A stretch of DNA of 48,891 nt from Pseudomonadales bacterium (GCA_028281605.1 JANQJO010000098.1:1-48891), one strand, 5' to 3'; positions 15,774 to 25,347 are shown, counted from the stretch's first letter. Numbers and translations are program-made. The notes: generated from the letters alone by a model not told the origin.

Positions 15774-17851
15774 CTCTCAAAAGAGTAAATATTGTTTTGT
15801 TGATAAGTGTTTTTCAATAAGTCATCAATTGGAACAGGTTTGGAGTAACACCAACCTTGTGCATAATCAACCCCTATAGATTTGATGTTATTAGCGATGG
15901 CCTCGTTTTCTACATATTCAGCAATAGTTTTTTTACCGATGGTTTTTGCCACTTCTACAATAGATTTTACGGTTGCTAAATCAACCTGGTTGCTTAATAT
16001 GTTTTTGACAAAACTTCCATCTATTTTGATATAGTCTACAGGCAAGTTTTTCAGATAGCTAAAGGATGAAGCACCGCAACCAAAGTCATCTAAAGCAAAT
16101 TTACAGCCAATCTGATTAAGTTCTTCAATAAAATTTTGTGCAATTTTAACATCTTGTATTGCTGCTGTTTCTGTAATTTCAAAACATATTTTTTCGCAAG
16201 GCAATTGGCATTTTTTAAGTTTTTGAATTAAAAAATCTTTAAAATCTACTCTATTTAATGATTGACCTGATAAATTCACAGAACAAATACCAATAAATTC
16301 TATATAATCAGAGTTTTGTTCAAACCAGTCGATAATATTATTAATAACCCACTCATCTATATCTGTACCCATTTGGTATTGTTCTGCTAAAGGTAAGAAA
16401 AAATTTGGAGTGAGGATGTTGCCTGTGGGAGAAATCATTCGTATCAAGACTTCAAAGTGTATTTTTTGATTTTTAGTCAATACAAAAGGCACAATATCTT
16501 GTTTGTATAGCTTAAATCTATTTTCAGCCAAAGCTAACTTTAACTCATTTAATCTGAGCATTTCATTTCTTTTATTGGCCAATTGAATATCATTTAGGCC
16601 AAAAATATGTATTTTATTACGACCCGCCTGTTTAGCTACCATACAAGCTGTATCTGCTGCATTAAGTGCCTCATTCATTTTTAAATTAGGGCCTGAAAGA
16701 TAAGTAATGCCAATACTTGCGCTGAGTTTGAACAATTGTCCAAACCATTCATAAGGTCTAGAGTTAATTTCATAGAGGATATCTTGACAAATACAGGTGG
16801 CAGATTCAAAAGAGCACTCTTTTAATAATAATGCAAATTCATCTCCTCCTAACCTTCCTAATATATCGTCTGACCTGACTTTATTTTGGATAATTTTACT
16901 AGTTTGTATGAGTACATTATCACCTGCTATATGACCACAGCTGTCGTTAATAATTTTAAATTGATCTAAATCAATATAGCAAAGTACAGAACCTTTCTTA
17001 GAGTCTCCATTTTTTATTTTAGAAATTAAATTGTTTAGACGACGTTCAAACTCTCTACGATTATATACTTGTGTTAAAGAATCATGTTGAGCTTGGTAAG
17101 ATAAAGATTGAGTCAGTTTTTTTAAATGGTTGCTAAGTTCTATGACTTCCTTAGGTCCATGATTGACTACTTCAAAGGCATGACCACGTTCTACTTCAAT
17201 AGCAGACTGAATTAATTTATTGATAGGTTTGCTAATTTGTTTGTTTGACCAATACCATACATAAAGAATGATACAAGAAAAAATAATTGTGAGAAAATAA
17301 AGAAAATGGTTTGACTTTTTTTCTTTTAAATTAAAAGAATCCTCTGATTTTTTTTGCATTGTTTTAATTTGTGTTAGTAGATATTTCATAGTATCTAATA
17401 ACAGTTGAGAATATTGATCATATGGCAACAAAAGACTGTTTAAATATTGTGTTCTATCTGATTTCTGGTATTGCATAACTTCAACTAAAAGTTCATTAAT
17501 ACTTGCAATATAATTTTGGCTATTCTCAATTTGAGTGAAGTATTGCTTCATAATTGTTTGTTGCTTTAACTTGTTTAATTCTTGATGTATATAATTTCCT
17601 TGTTGAATGCTACCTTCTACAAGATAAGAAATACCTGATGCGATGACTAAGTCAGTGGATAAAAAATATTGAGATAAACTTTGCTGTAGACGTTCAAAGT
17701 CATTTAGTAAAATGCGAGAGTTGCTGTTTTTTTGTGCCAGTGACTTTATTTGAATGTGATTGGCAACCAGTTGATACTCAACAAAATAAGCTCCAACTAG
17801 GCAAACGACAATAATTAAAGCAAGATAAGCACTAATTTTTACTTGTTTAAT
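15764..17851 (-). CDS. Membrane GGDEF-EAL protein (c-di-GMP turnover), probable ATT start
   Basis: About 695 residues. The frame has no ATG before residue 101 of this version, yet the upstream in-frame sequence encodes a clear N-terminal membrane helix (AYLALIIVVCLVGAYFVEY) and a periplasmic helical domain. The best start is ATT at 17851, with AAAGAGAG about eight bases upstream and a 13-base overlap with the previous gene. TM2 is ~184-203, then a HAMP-like linker, GGDEF (~255-415, intact GGDEF at 335-339) and EAL (~430-680, EVL in place of EAL at 467-469, DDFGCGASS present). The changed EAL motif leaves phosphodiesterase activity uncertain. The C-terminal Gln-Pro-stop comes from a repeat B. 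It is last in a seven-gene run with a barrel and a periplasmic protein. Confidence 0.8.
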   Translation of the reverse strand: MKQVKISAYLALIIVVCLVGAYFVEYQLVANHIQIKSLAQKNSNSRILLNDFERLQQSLSQYFLSTDLVIASGISYLVEGSIQQGNYIHQELNKLKQQTIMKQYFTQIENSQNYIASINELLVEVMQYQKSDRTQYLNSLLLPYDQYSQLLLDTMKYLLTQIKTMQKKSEDSFNLKEKKSNHFLYFLTIIFSCIILYVWYWSNKQISKPINKLIQSAIEVERGHAFEVVNHGPKEVIELSNHLKKLTQSLSYQAQHDSLTQVYNRREFERRLNNLISKIKNGDSKKGSVLCYIDLDQFKIINDSCGHIAGDNVLIQTSKIIQNKVRSDDILGRLGGDEFALLLKECSFESATCICQDILYEINSRPYEWFGQLFKLSASIGITYLSGPNLKMNEALNAADTACMVAKQAGRNKIHIFGLNDIQLANKRNEMLRLNELKLALAENRFKLYKQDIVPFVLTKNQKIHFEVLIRMISPTGNILTPNFFLPLAEQYQMGTDIDEWVINNIIDWFEQNSDYIEFIGICSVNLSGQSLNRVDFKDFLIQKLKKCQLPCEKICFEITETAAIQDVKIAQNFIEELNQIGCKFALDDFGCGASSFSYLKNLPVDYIKIDGSFVKNILSNQVDLATVKSIVEVAKTIGKKTIAEYVENEAIANNIKSIGVDYAQGWCYSKPVPIDDLLKNTYQQNNIYSFERQP

Positions 17852-18885
17852 AGGACAGCTCTCTTTGCATATTGATATAATTCATTTGCTACTAACTCTG
17901 CAGCATTGTGACATTGTTCAGAACTAAATACAGTTCTGCCAACAGTGGCATTGAAAGCTTCTTGAATTTCTTGATTATTCCATTCATAAATAGGTTTTAC
18001 ACTTTGAATTTTTGCAGACTGATCAAACAACCAAGTGAATTGCCCAAAATGCTGCCCTTGCTGCCAACTTGCATTAACTAAGTAGGCAATAGGCTTATCT
18101 TGGTGAAATACATGAAAAGTTGTTACTGAATCAGAAATTAAAATAGAATCATTTTTTTCGAGTTTTTTTTCTTCTAACTCAGTAAGATAGGCTTGTTGAA
18201 TTTTTGTATTTATATTTGGGTAATGCTTTTGTAACATAGATGCATATAGATTTTGTATGACTTCTTCACCCCATACCCAATTGGTAACACTGATCGTTTT
18301 AGCAGCAGATTGCAATAAAGAATGGCTGAGTTTATCTAATTCTGTCATTGTTTCTGTTTGTTGTTGGAAACTGATGTTAAGAGCTAATTTAATCTCACTG
18401 AGAGATTTACCTCTTAGTTTTTGGTTATTGGTATTAGAAAAATGTTTATTGCATAAAGGGCTTCGACATCTTTGAATAAAAAACTCATTCACACTTAAGT
18501 CTAAATTTAGTCCCCAAGCAAATTCAACTAAGCCCCAGCTAGATTGCTCAGTTCTTGCGTGAATATATCCGAGTACAGTTTTATTTTGATATATTGCATA
18601 CAATGTATGTCGACCTAACTCGTTAAAGTGCAAAGTAAACCCGAGGTCTTTCGCTATAGCGTCTCTAGCTTCTTTACCAATAGTTTTTACAATGGTTTTA
18701 TGGTGTGTGGCATTAGGAAATAATTTGTTGATAGCAACCACAGGGTCACGCAAAGAGCAATAAGCAATTGCATAAGCTGTTATAGGTAAATTTATTACCA
18801 GTATCAACAATAAATTTATACATGCGGTAAAATATGAAATGCTATGATGAACTAAAAATAATTTTTTCTGATAAACCTCAGTCAT
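17839..18885 (-). CDS. Exported protein of unknown function
   Basis: A 348-residue protein with an N-terminal membrane segment or signal peptide (ISYFTACINLLLILVINLPITAYA) and the rest probably periplasmic. Residues ~40-140 (CSLRDPVVAINKLFP, ETLG-like helix, TVLGYIHARTEQSSWGLVEFAWGLNLDLSV) and ~255-300 (FHVFHQDKPIAYLVNASWQQGQHFGQFTWLF) look like two versions of the same strand-turn-strand unit. These faintly recall FMN-binding domains of the RnfG/NqrC type, but the SGAT-like flavinylation motif is not clear. It is set between a barrel protein and the membrane GGDEF-EAL protein, overlapping the latter. A periplasmic ligand-binding partner for that sensor is plausible. The ATG at 18885 is preferred to an upstream TTG at 18903. 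Confidence 0.55.
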   Translation of the reverse strand: MTEVYQKKLFLVHHSISYFTACINLLLILVINLPITAYAIAYCSLRDPVVAINKLFPNATHHKTIVKTIGKEARDAIAKDLGFTLHFNELGRHTLYAIYQNKTVLGYIHARTEQSSWGLVEFAWGLNLDLSVNEFFIQRCRSPLCNKHFSNTNNQKLRGKSLSEIKLALNISFQQQTETMTELDKLSHSLLQSAAKTISVTNWVWGEEVIQNLYASMLQKHYPNINTKIQQAYLTELEEKKLEKNDSILISDSVTTFHVFHQDKPIAYLVNASWQQGQHFGQFTWLFDQSAKIQSVKPIYEWNNQEIQEAFNATVGRTVFSSEQCHNAAELVANELYQYAKRAVLLNK

Positions 18886-18890
18886 GATTT

Positions 18891-19913
18891 CTAAAATCTC
18901 CAACGAAACTTTGTCATTAGAAATGAGGTGTCTTCTATAGTATTAATAGTTTTGGTCAATTGAAGTCCCAATTCAATATTCTTTAATGAATTAAATGCTG
19001 CTCCTATAACCCATCTGTGCTGTTTGGTAGATGTTGTATTTGAAAATAAGTTATCAGAAAAAAATTGAACATAGTGATGAAACCTTTCATTTGCATTGCG
19101 ATATGAAACCTCTAGTAAAGATTGATCTACTGGCTTGCCGTTGCTATCTCCACCAGATATTTCTAATAAATATTCAAAATTATTATGAAAATAAGTAAAA
19201 TCAAAACCAATATGAGTATGTTGTGTGGTAAAGTCATCAGTGAGCACCTTCCCTTCAAAAAAAGAAGCACCTACAATTAAGTTTTTATGTGTCGATGTGC
19301 CCACTCTTCCTGATATAATATAGGGAGAAAGCCTGCTACGGTAATCATTACCTGTGCCTCGAGTCATCGCTATTTCATAATTTAATTGAGATTTTACTTT
19401 ATGGAAGGAAATACCCCAATCTGCCTTTATATTTCGTATAGGAAAAGTATATTGTCTCAAGGTACCATTAGTATCAATTCGTTTTTCTAAACCAAATGGG
19501 ATTTCAAAATGACCAACTTTAATATTGAAAGGAATTATCTCAGTAGGATTAAAGTTAATATTGGCAATCCGCCATGTGAGGTCCCAATTATCATCAGATA
19601 CAGCATTGGAGTTTTCTACTTTTTTCCAGTAAGGCTGAAACACAACAGTAGCAATATCTCGATTTGTATTAGAAAAGACTCGGTGTAAATCAACTCCAAT
19701 AAAATATATCATATCCCAACTGCTATTTGTATCAGTATTTTCAAAGCCATAAGTGCTTAAATCGACAGATAAGCGAGTATTGTCAAAAAATGGAGACTCA
19801 TCAAAAATTAAGCCATGTGCTTTAATGGGCAGTAAAACAAAGATCAATATTTTCAGAATATTTGATAGAATAAAATATTCTAATATTTGTAGACTTTGTT
19901 TATAATTTTCCAT
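18891..19913 (-). CDS. Predicted outer-membrane beta-barrel protein (porin-like)
   Basis: A 340-residue exported protein with a long N-terminal signal (LKILIFVLLPIKAHG) and then repeated amphipathic strands: SWDMIYFIGVDLHRVF, WDLTWRIANINFNP, FNIKVGHFEIPFGLEKR, HVGFDFTYF-like segments and a terminal strand ending in MTKFRWRF with the barrel-assembly C-terminal Phe. The FxIKVGHFEIPFGLE motif is frequent in phosphate-selective (OprP/O-like) and related porins. It lies 37 bases after a WbqC-like gene and five bases before the start of the exported protein that follows, so the barrel, the exported protein and the GGDEF-EAL protein are a compact set. The substrate is unknown. Confidence 0.7.
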   Translation of the reverse strand: MENYKQSLQILEYFILSNILKILIFVLLPIKAHGLIFDESPFFDNTRLSVDLSTYGFENTDTNSSWDMIYFIGVDLHRVFSNTNRDIATVVFQPYWKKVENSNAVSDDNWDLTWRIANINFNPTEIIPFNIKVGHFEIPFGLEKRIDTNGTLRQYTFPIRNIKADWGISFHKVKSQLNYEIAMTRGTGNDYRSRLSPYIISGRVGTSTHKNLIVGASFFEGKVLTDDFTTQHTHIGFDFTYFHNNFEYLLEISGGDSNGKPVDQSLLEVSYRNANERFHHYVQFFSDNLFSNTTSTKQHRWVIGAAFNSLKNIELGLQLTKTINTIEDTSFLMTKFRWRF

Positions 19914-19950
19914 ATGGCTGTACGTGTTACATTGGCTTGCCTTTCTGAAA

Positions 19951-20628
19951 TTATAGTAAGTTGAAAGTTTCTTGCCATCCTATATTAGCAACTTGGTCAA
20001 TAATAGATAAATGAGAAATAAAATTTTCACAGCCTTTTTGAAAGTAAGAAATATTTTGATAAGAATGATACAATAAATTAATATCTGAATCATTAAAGTT
20101 TCCATCGGCATCTAAATATTCTTTTGAGCCTATTGGACTTAAGTAAGTGTCGCAGTTCAAGTTCCGACAAATTTGAATCAGTCTTTCAGTTCTGTCGGCC
20201 AAAATACCTAGATTTGAAGATAAGTGTAGTCTTGTCATAATTCCAAGTTTTTTTAATATTAATCGAATTAAAGGAATAGTAATATCAACCAATTGATCAG
20301 ATTGTGGTTGCACTAATGTATTTAATATTGGCTTCAAAGATTGAAAATGTGGATATTTACTATAGTTCGAACGCAACATTTGAGTGTGTTTATTTGGCCA
20401 AGGTATATGTTGTTTGAGTTTAATTTGGTTTAATAGAGGGCCAGAGTTATGATCCACGGGCAAACTGATCCAATGAGGCTTTTTATTCAAACAAATTCGG
20501 TTACGGCTGTGCCAACTTCTTTTTGAGTAATTGACATCATCTAGAAAAACAAAATGATCAACGGCTTTGATCAATGCAAAATATCCTGGCCAAGGTAAGT
20601 ATGTAGGTTGCATAATGGCACAAATCAA
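19951..20628 (-). CDS. WbqC-like family protein (surface glycan biosynthesis)
   Basis: A 225-residue cytoplasmic protein. The N-terminus (AIMQPTYLPWPGYFALI, then DHFVFLDDVNYSKRSWHSRNRI) is characteristic of the WbqC family, found in O-antigen and flagellin-glycan loci. Its chemistry is not settled; some members are thought to act as acyl- or aminoacyl-type modifiers of amino sugars. The start is a TTG at 20628 overlapping the previous stop codon (TTGA), with GGAG eight bases upstream. The first ATG (20613) would remove the conserved first strand (ICAIMQP), which argues for TTG. It is translationally coupled to the SpsG/PseG-like gene and probably acts on the same sugar. Confidence 0.8.
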   Translation of the reverse strand: MICAIMQPTYLPWPGYFALIKAVDHFVFLDDVNYSKRSWHSRNRICLNKKPHWISLPVDHNSGPLLNQIKLKQHIPWPNKHTQMLRSNYSKYPHFQSLKPILNTLVQPQSDQLVDITIPLIRLILKKLGIMTRLHLSSNLGILADRTERLIQICRNLNCDTYLSPIGSKEYLDADGNFNDSDINLLYHSYQNISYFQKGCENFISHLSIIDQVANIGWQETFNLL

Positions 20629-21680
20629 ACTGACTCTCCTGCTTCGGAAAAACTTAATAGGGCTTGTACAATTCTGTGTGCACCCAAACCATCAATATGA
20701 GTGTGCGTTAGTTTGTTTGCAATTATACTTGCTTTTTTTTCTATAAACTCAGAGAAGCTTGTTTTAAACTCGGTTTTTGTGAGCGTTTCACTAGAACCTA
20801 GATAACTACACAAACCTGATTTTTCAATATCTTTTAGAATATCAACTTGGTTGGGATGAGTTGATATACACGCTGTAGGTATTTTTAAACACATACGTTC
20901 CCACAGGGCTGTACCAGGTGCTCCCAAAGCCCATTGAGCTTGTTGCATGTGTATTTTAAGGTTATTCAAATTGTATTGATAATCAAATCTTTGTTTATAC
21001 AAATTTTGTAATTGTTCTAAAGATTTTAAATCAGGATAATTATGACCTACAGCAGCTTTTATAATGATATCGAAAAAATCTTCATCTTCTAACAACCATT
21101 GGCTGTATATTTTCGTTAACTCTGATTGGTCACTGGACCCAAAAAAAATATGTAGATAATTTTTTACAGGATTTGTGATACTGTTATGCTGGAAACTTTT
21201 ATCCAATATTAGAAATTTTGAACCTGTCAGCAGCTTACAAGTAGAAGGTAGCAACGTTTTATAAGTTTGTGGTGTTCGTAGATAACCGGAGTCTATCAGT
21301 AATTCACAATCGTGTTTTCGATTGGCTAGATCATCAATTACAGCGATAGCTTTGCAAATATTTTTTTGTTTTCTTTCCCAAGCGTAGTCCAATTGATAAT
21401 GATCGACAATGAGCCATGTAGGTACGGTAGGCCATTCTGATAAAATTCTTTTTGTATAGTATGCATCTTGTTCTAAGGTTAGGTCATTTTTATGAAAATA
21501 AGTGTATTCAATTTGCGATTGATGTAATATTTCAAAATGATGTTCTAGCAGTTTTTGTGAAATAAAATAGACTTTACCATGTGATTGGCATAGCTTGGCC
21601 AATTGCAAACAGCGCCTGAAATGACCTTCTCCACTGTCTTTGCAGCTATCCACTCGAAACACAAAGCTTGGCTCTGACAT
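20625..21680 (-). CDS. SpsG/PseG-like nucleotide-sugar hydrolase or glycosyltransferase
   Basis: A 351-residue GT-B fold protein. The start FVFRVDSCKDSGEGHFRRCLQLA is the PseG/SpsG signature (GxGHxxRC), followed by WLIVDHYQLD, IAVIDDLANRKHDCELLIDSG and GTALWERM, all typical of the family. In pseudaminic acid synthesis PseG removes UDP from UDP-2,4-diacetamido-altrose. Here, however, no PseB, PseC, PseH or PseI is present. SpsG proteins usually sit next to SpsF-type cytidylyltransferases, which is exactly the arrangement here (4-base gap to the upstream fusion). The substrate is therefore probably a different amino sugar. It overlaps the WbqC-like gene. Confidence 0.75.
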   Translation of the reverse strand: MSEPSFVFRVDSCKDSGEGHFRRCLQLAKLCQSHGKVYFISQKLLEHHFEILHQSQIEYTYFHKNDLTLEQDAYYTKRILSEWPTVPTWLIVDHYQLDYAWERKQKNICKAIAVIDDLANRKHDCELLIDSGYLRTPQTYKTLLPSTCKLLTGSKFLILDKSFQHNSITNPVKNYLHIFFGSSDQSELTKIYSQWLLEDEDFFDIIIKAAVGHNYPDLKSLEQLQNLYKQRFDYQYNLNNLKIHMQQAQWALGAPGTALWERMCLKIPTACISTHPNQVDILKDIEKSGLCSYLGSSETLTKTEFKTSFSEFIEKKASIIANKLTHTHIDGLGAHRIVQALLSFSEAGESV

Positions 21681-21684
21681 CTAT

Positions 21685-23727
21685 TTACCGTATCTTAAAG
21701 AGAGGGGATATTGGTTTACATTTTAGCAGTTTGTTTTTATCACCATGCTGACCATAAGCTTGAATTTTGTCAATTAAAATTTCATAGGTCTTGATTAGCT
21801 TATCGATATCTGTAAATGTATGAGCATGGGATAAATTGTGTGAACCTAAACTGAAAATGCCTTGTTCAAAACATTCTTGCATATAAAAACTTTTGATTTC
21901 AAAAATAGATAAATCTTCAAAAGATTTACTAATGAAAAAGCTCCAACTAGGGTGCCCTTGAATAGAAAAAATTTCATTTGCTTGCTTTTTTTCAAGTAAA
22001 GTATTGACTTGTTCATACAAATAACTGCCTGTCTGTGCTATTTCTTGCAAAATGGGGGATTGACTGAGTAATTCCAAAACCGTTTTTGCAGCAGCTAGAG
22101 ATAAGCACTCACCACCAAATGTACCTGAAAAGAAAATTTCAGACATACCTTGCATTAATTCTTTGGAGCCACAAACAACTGATAAAGGATAACCATTGGC
22201 AATGCCTTTACCAAAAGTAGCAAGATCAGGGGTTACTTCAAAATAAGCCTGTGCACCACCGTTGTCAAATCTAAAACCTGTGACAGTCTCATCAAAAATC
22301 AGGACGATATCATGCTGGCGACACAAAGTTTTCACCTGGCTCAGAAAATTGTTTTGAGGAAATTCCAAGTTCATAGGTTCTAAAATCACAGCCGCGATTT
22401 GCTGAGGGTATTGATCAATCAGTTTTTGTAAAGAACTGATATTATTATACTGAAAGGATACAGAGAGATCTTGCACCCTTTTTGGAATGCCTGCATTTTT
22501 TGTTGTGGTTGCAATATACCAATCATGCCAACCGTGATAACCACAGCAAGCAATAAAGTCACGTGCAGTTTCAGCACGAGCCAATCTGATGGCAGCACTG
22601 GTTGCATCTGAACCATTTTTAGCAAAGCGAACTTGTTCCGCACACGGTACCATAGTGCATATGTACTCCGCGACTTCAGCTTCCAAACGGTTGTTCAAAG
22701 AAAAAATAGTTCCTTTTTTTAATTGTGCGTTGACAGCTTCAGTTACTATAGGATGGTTATAACCTAAGGTAATCGCAGCTAAGGCATTCACAAAATCAAG
22801 GTATTGATTGCCATCAATATCATTTAGATAGGCACCTTGGGCTGATTCTGCAAAGTAGGGCGACACACCGAAAGGCAATTGATTAGGGCTTTTACTGAAA
22901 GTTTGACTACCTGTCGGAATAGAGTGTTCGGCATGTTTAAGCCATTGTTCGGATTGCTGGTAACGATACGAAGTCATGGTATCTTTCCTTAATGAATATT
23001 GATAGCCTTCATTGCGTGCATAATGTGCTTGCTCAGATGATAATTTTGGTTCTGATTTTAATAGTTTTAAAATTTCTGCAAAACCAAAATGCATATTGTT
23101 TGCTTGTAGTTTGGCAACTATTTTCTGGATAAAAATATAATCTTTTGGGTGATCGACTGTAAGTCGATAATGAGATTCATTGCTTTGATTATATATGGTT
23201 TGAACTTTGAATTGTTCTGGATGTTTATAAATAAAAGGTGTGACATGCTCTTTTTCTGAAAATAGATACGCATTTTTCATAGCTTTATTTAAAGCATTGG
23301 CTGTAAAAATTTCTACATCTAAACCATCAGGATAAGTAGGTTCTAAACAATTAGAGGTATAATCGTTTTGTTGTTGAAGGTGAGTTTCAATGACCTGATC
23401 TATGAGTATGGGGTCAATCAAAGGGCAGTCTCCAGTTAAGCGAACGATATGATTACAAGGAAATTGTAATTGTGCTTTATAAAAGCGTTCGATGACATTA
23501 TCTAAAGAGCCTCTAAAGTATAAAATATCATTTTCTTGGCACAATTGTTCTAAAGGATTATCACTAACATCAGTGCTGGTAAGTAAAACAATTTGATCAA
23601 TAAAGCTGGCTCTTTGAACACGCTCTATTTGAAATAATATCATAGGTTGATTGCTTAAAGGCTTGAGCACTTTTTGTGGAAATCTGGATGAAGAACATCT
23701 GGCCTGTATAAAAGCAAAAACCGACAT
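21685..23727 (-). CDS. Fused SpsF-type cytidylyltransferase and class III aminotransferase
   Basis: A 680-residue bifunctional protein. Residues ~1-245 are an SpsF/NeuA-like nucleotidyltransferase (FIQARCSSSRFPQKVLKPL, RLTGDCPLIDP, YPDGLDVEIF), expected to activate a sugar acid with CTP. Residues ~255-670 are a fold-type I, class III aminotransferase close to glutamate-1-semialdehyde aminomutase: NGSDATSAAIRLAR, YHGWHDWY, FDETVTGFR, and PLP lysine Lys507 in TFGKGIANG. The order matches neighbouring single genes in other SpsF/SpsG loci, so this is a fusion. Met251 (22977) has AGGAAAG seven bases upstream, so a separate aminotransferase could also be made. It lies 21 bases after the oxygenase-methyltransferase gene. 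The product sugar is unknown. Confidence 0.85.
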   Translation of the reverse strand: MSVFAFIQARCSSSRFPQKVLKPLSNQPMILFQIERVQRASFIDQIVLLTSTDVSDNPLEQLCQENDILYFRGSLDNVIERFYKAQLQFPCNHIVRLTGDCPLIDPILIDQVIETHLQQQNDYTSNCLEPTYPDGLDVEIFTANALNKAMKNAYLFSEKEHVTPFIYKHPEQFKVQTIYNQSNESHYRLTVDHPKDYIFIQKIVAKLQANNMHFGFAEILKLLKSEPKLSSEQAHYARNEGYQYSLRKDTMTSYRYQQSEQWLKHAEHSIPTGSQTFSKSPNQLPFGVSPYFAESAQGAYLNDIDGNQYLDFVNALAAITLGYNHPIVTEAVNAQLKKGTIFSLNNRLEAEVAEYICTMVPCAEQVRFAKNGSDATSAAIRLARAETARDFIACCGYHGWHDWYIATTTKNAGIPKRVQDLSVSFQYNNISSLQKLIDQYPQQIAAVILEPMNLEFPQNNFLSQVKTLCRQHDIVLIFDETVTGFRFDNGGAQAYFEVTPDLATFGKGIANGYPLSVVCGSKELMQGMSEIFFSGTFGGECLSLAAAKTVLELLSQSPILQEIAQTGSYLYEQVNTLLEKKQANEIFSIQGHPSWSFFISKSFEDLSIFEIKSFYMQECFEQGIFSLGSHNLSHAHTFTDIDKLIKTYEILIDKIQAYGQHGDKNKLLKCKPISPLFKIR

Positions 23728-23748
23728 ACGAGAAACCTTAGTGCATAT

Positions 23749-25347
23749 TTATTGTCTTGATGGTTTATTTAGATTTTGAAAAGGGCTGATAGCAATTTGT
23801 TTTGGACCACATTTTACAATATGACTGGTTGCAATTTGCTGATCAGGTTCATCAGGATTAAAATAATTTTCATAAAAATCTTCAACTTTATGCTCTACTA
23901 AACGGTATTCAGGGTGCCAAGTAAATAAACAATTGTAATTCATTTTATTACTAAACAAACCAGGTACGTGATGATAAGGATTTTGGTAAGCAAAAGGTGA
24001 ATAAAAATCAATAATGAGAATGCTGCCACCTGGTTGTAATACTCGGTCTACTTCATACGCTATTTTAAATAAATCTTTGCGATCACAAAGATACAGGCAA
24101 AATCCAAAAATAAGACAATCAAAACTTTGATTTTTAAACGGCAACTGTTCAGCAGTAGCACGAAATAAATTGAGTTTTGGATATTGTTTTTTTCCTGCCA
24201 AAATAGCTTGAAATGAAGGGTCTATACCACGGCAACTGGCTTGCCATAATTGATTTAATTCATTTAGGCGCCAACCATCACTGCATCCGATTTCCAGTAC
24301 ATTTTTTGGTGTGATAGATAAAGTTTTGGCCAATCTTAATAAAGGGTCTTTGTTTTTTTCTTGTTTACCATCAACAGAAAAGTTTCTTTGAAACCATTGA
24401 TCCGCTTCGCTTTGCAAAAAAACTTTTTTTTGTGAAATAGTTTGTGAAATAGATGGTTGTAAAGTAGATTGTAGAGGTATGTCACTTTCAGTTTTTGGCA
24501 AAGTATAAGGTGCATTAGCTACACAAATTGAACTTTTACGGGTGATGCGTGTGAATTCGTCAATGGGTGGGCTTGATTTAAAGCCAAGTAATTCTTTATA
24601 GTGTTCACTTATATTTGAAAAAATAGATTCTGGAATATTTTGTATAAAATCAAAAGAAGGTTTGATAAACCAACGTCCATAACCCAATACTATGGCCCAA
24701 CGACTACCCTTACTGGACTTAACTGTACTGCCATGCCACAGAGCACCATTAAACAGTAAAACAGAGCCAGCTTTTGCCTCTATTGACACTTCATTAGGAT
24801 AGTTTTTGCCGTTTTCAGCGTATTCAAACCCTTTATGGCTACCTGGTACTAAGCGTGTTGTGCCATTAGTAGAATTAAAATCATCCAGCATATAAATGAT
24901 AACCATAATCAGAGGATAACTACCACCTCCGGGCAAATTACTATCTAGATGCAATTGTTGTGCAGGTGCTCCTAATACTGGACAGCGTGCCGAGATATTT
25001 AAAAGATGATAAGGCTCACTGTTTTGGTAAGACCCTTCTTGTAATTGTTTTTTTAAAATGGGTTCTAAGGTAGGGTGATCGAATAGCGGGTAATATCGAA
25101 TGTCTTTATTATGCATGTTATAGACAACTTTTTCATATCGTTTTTCATTGAGATGATGATCTGTTTTTTCAGTATTGGCATAATAAGGGCTGTATTGTTT
25201 ATAATCTCTCTCAAGCAAAGATTTATATAGATTACATTCTTGTTCTGATAGCACATTTTCTAGCACGCTATAACCTTGTTCAGAAATTTCTTTAGTAATA
25301 TGAGAGCATTCTGATAACTTTCCCTGGGTATGAATAATAGCGCACAT
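23749..25347 (-). CDS. Fused PhyH-type 2OG-Fe(II) oxygenase and SAM methyltransferase
   Basis: A 532-residue cytoplasmic protein. The first ~290 residues are a phytanoyl-CoA dioxygenase-like domain with the facial triad His133/Asp135 (QLHLDSN) and His205 (ALWHGST), and Arg216 for 2-oxoglutarate. Residues ~335-500 form a class I methyltransferase with motif I NVLEIGCSDGW (349-359), GIDPSF for the ribose-binding acid and LQPGGSILIIDF. The two catalytic parts are joined by a Ser/Gln-rich linker (~290-320). It is the first gene of the minus-strand run and divergent from another 2OG oxygenase fusion. Hydroxylation and methylation of a glycan or lipid intermediate is the likely role; the substrate is not deducible. 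Confidence 0.85.
   Translation of the reverse strand: MCAIIHTQGKLSECSHITKEISEQGYSVLENVLSEQECNLYKSLLERDYKQYSPYYANTEKTDHHLNEKRYEKVVYNMHNKDIRYYPLFDHPTLEPILKKQLQEGSYQNSEPYHLLNISARCPVLGAPAQQLHLDSNLPGGGSYPLIMVIIYMLDDFNSTNGTTRLVPGSHKGFEYAENGKNYPNEVSIEAKAGSVLLFNGALWHGSTVKSSKGSRWAIVLGYGRWFIKPSFDFIQNIPESIFSNISEHYKELLGFKSSPPIDEFTRITRKSSICVANAPYTLPKTESDIPLQSTLQPSISQTISQKKVFLQSEADQWFQRNFSVDGKQEKNKDPLLRLAKTLSITPKNVLEIGCSDGWRLNELNQLWQASCRGIDPSFQAILAGKKQYPKLNLFRATAEQLPFKNQSFDCLIFGFCLYLCDRKDLFKIAYEVDRVLQPGGSILIIDFYSPFAYQNPYHHVPGLFSNKMNYNCLFTWHPEYRLVEHKVEDFYENYFNPDEPDQQIATSHIVKCGPKQIAISPFQNLNKPSRQ

Noticed and set aside
20625..23727. Complete pseudaminic or legionaminic acid pathway
   Set aside because: Only cytidylyltransferase-, aminotransferase- and SpsG/PseG-like functions are present; the dehydratase, acetyltransferase and synthase are missing from the window.
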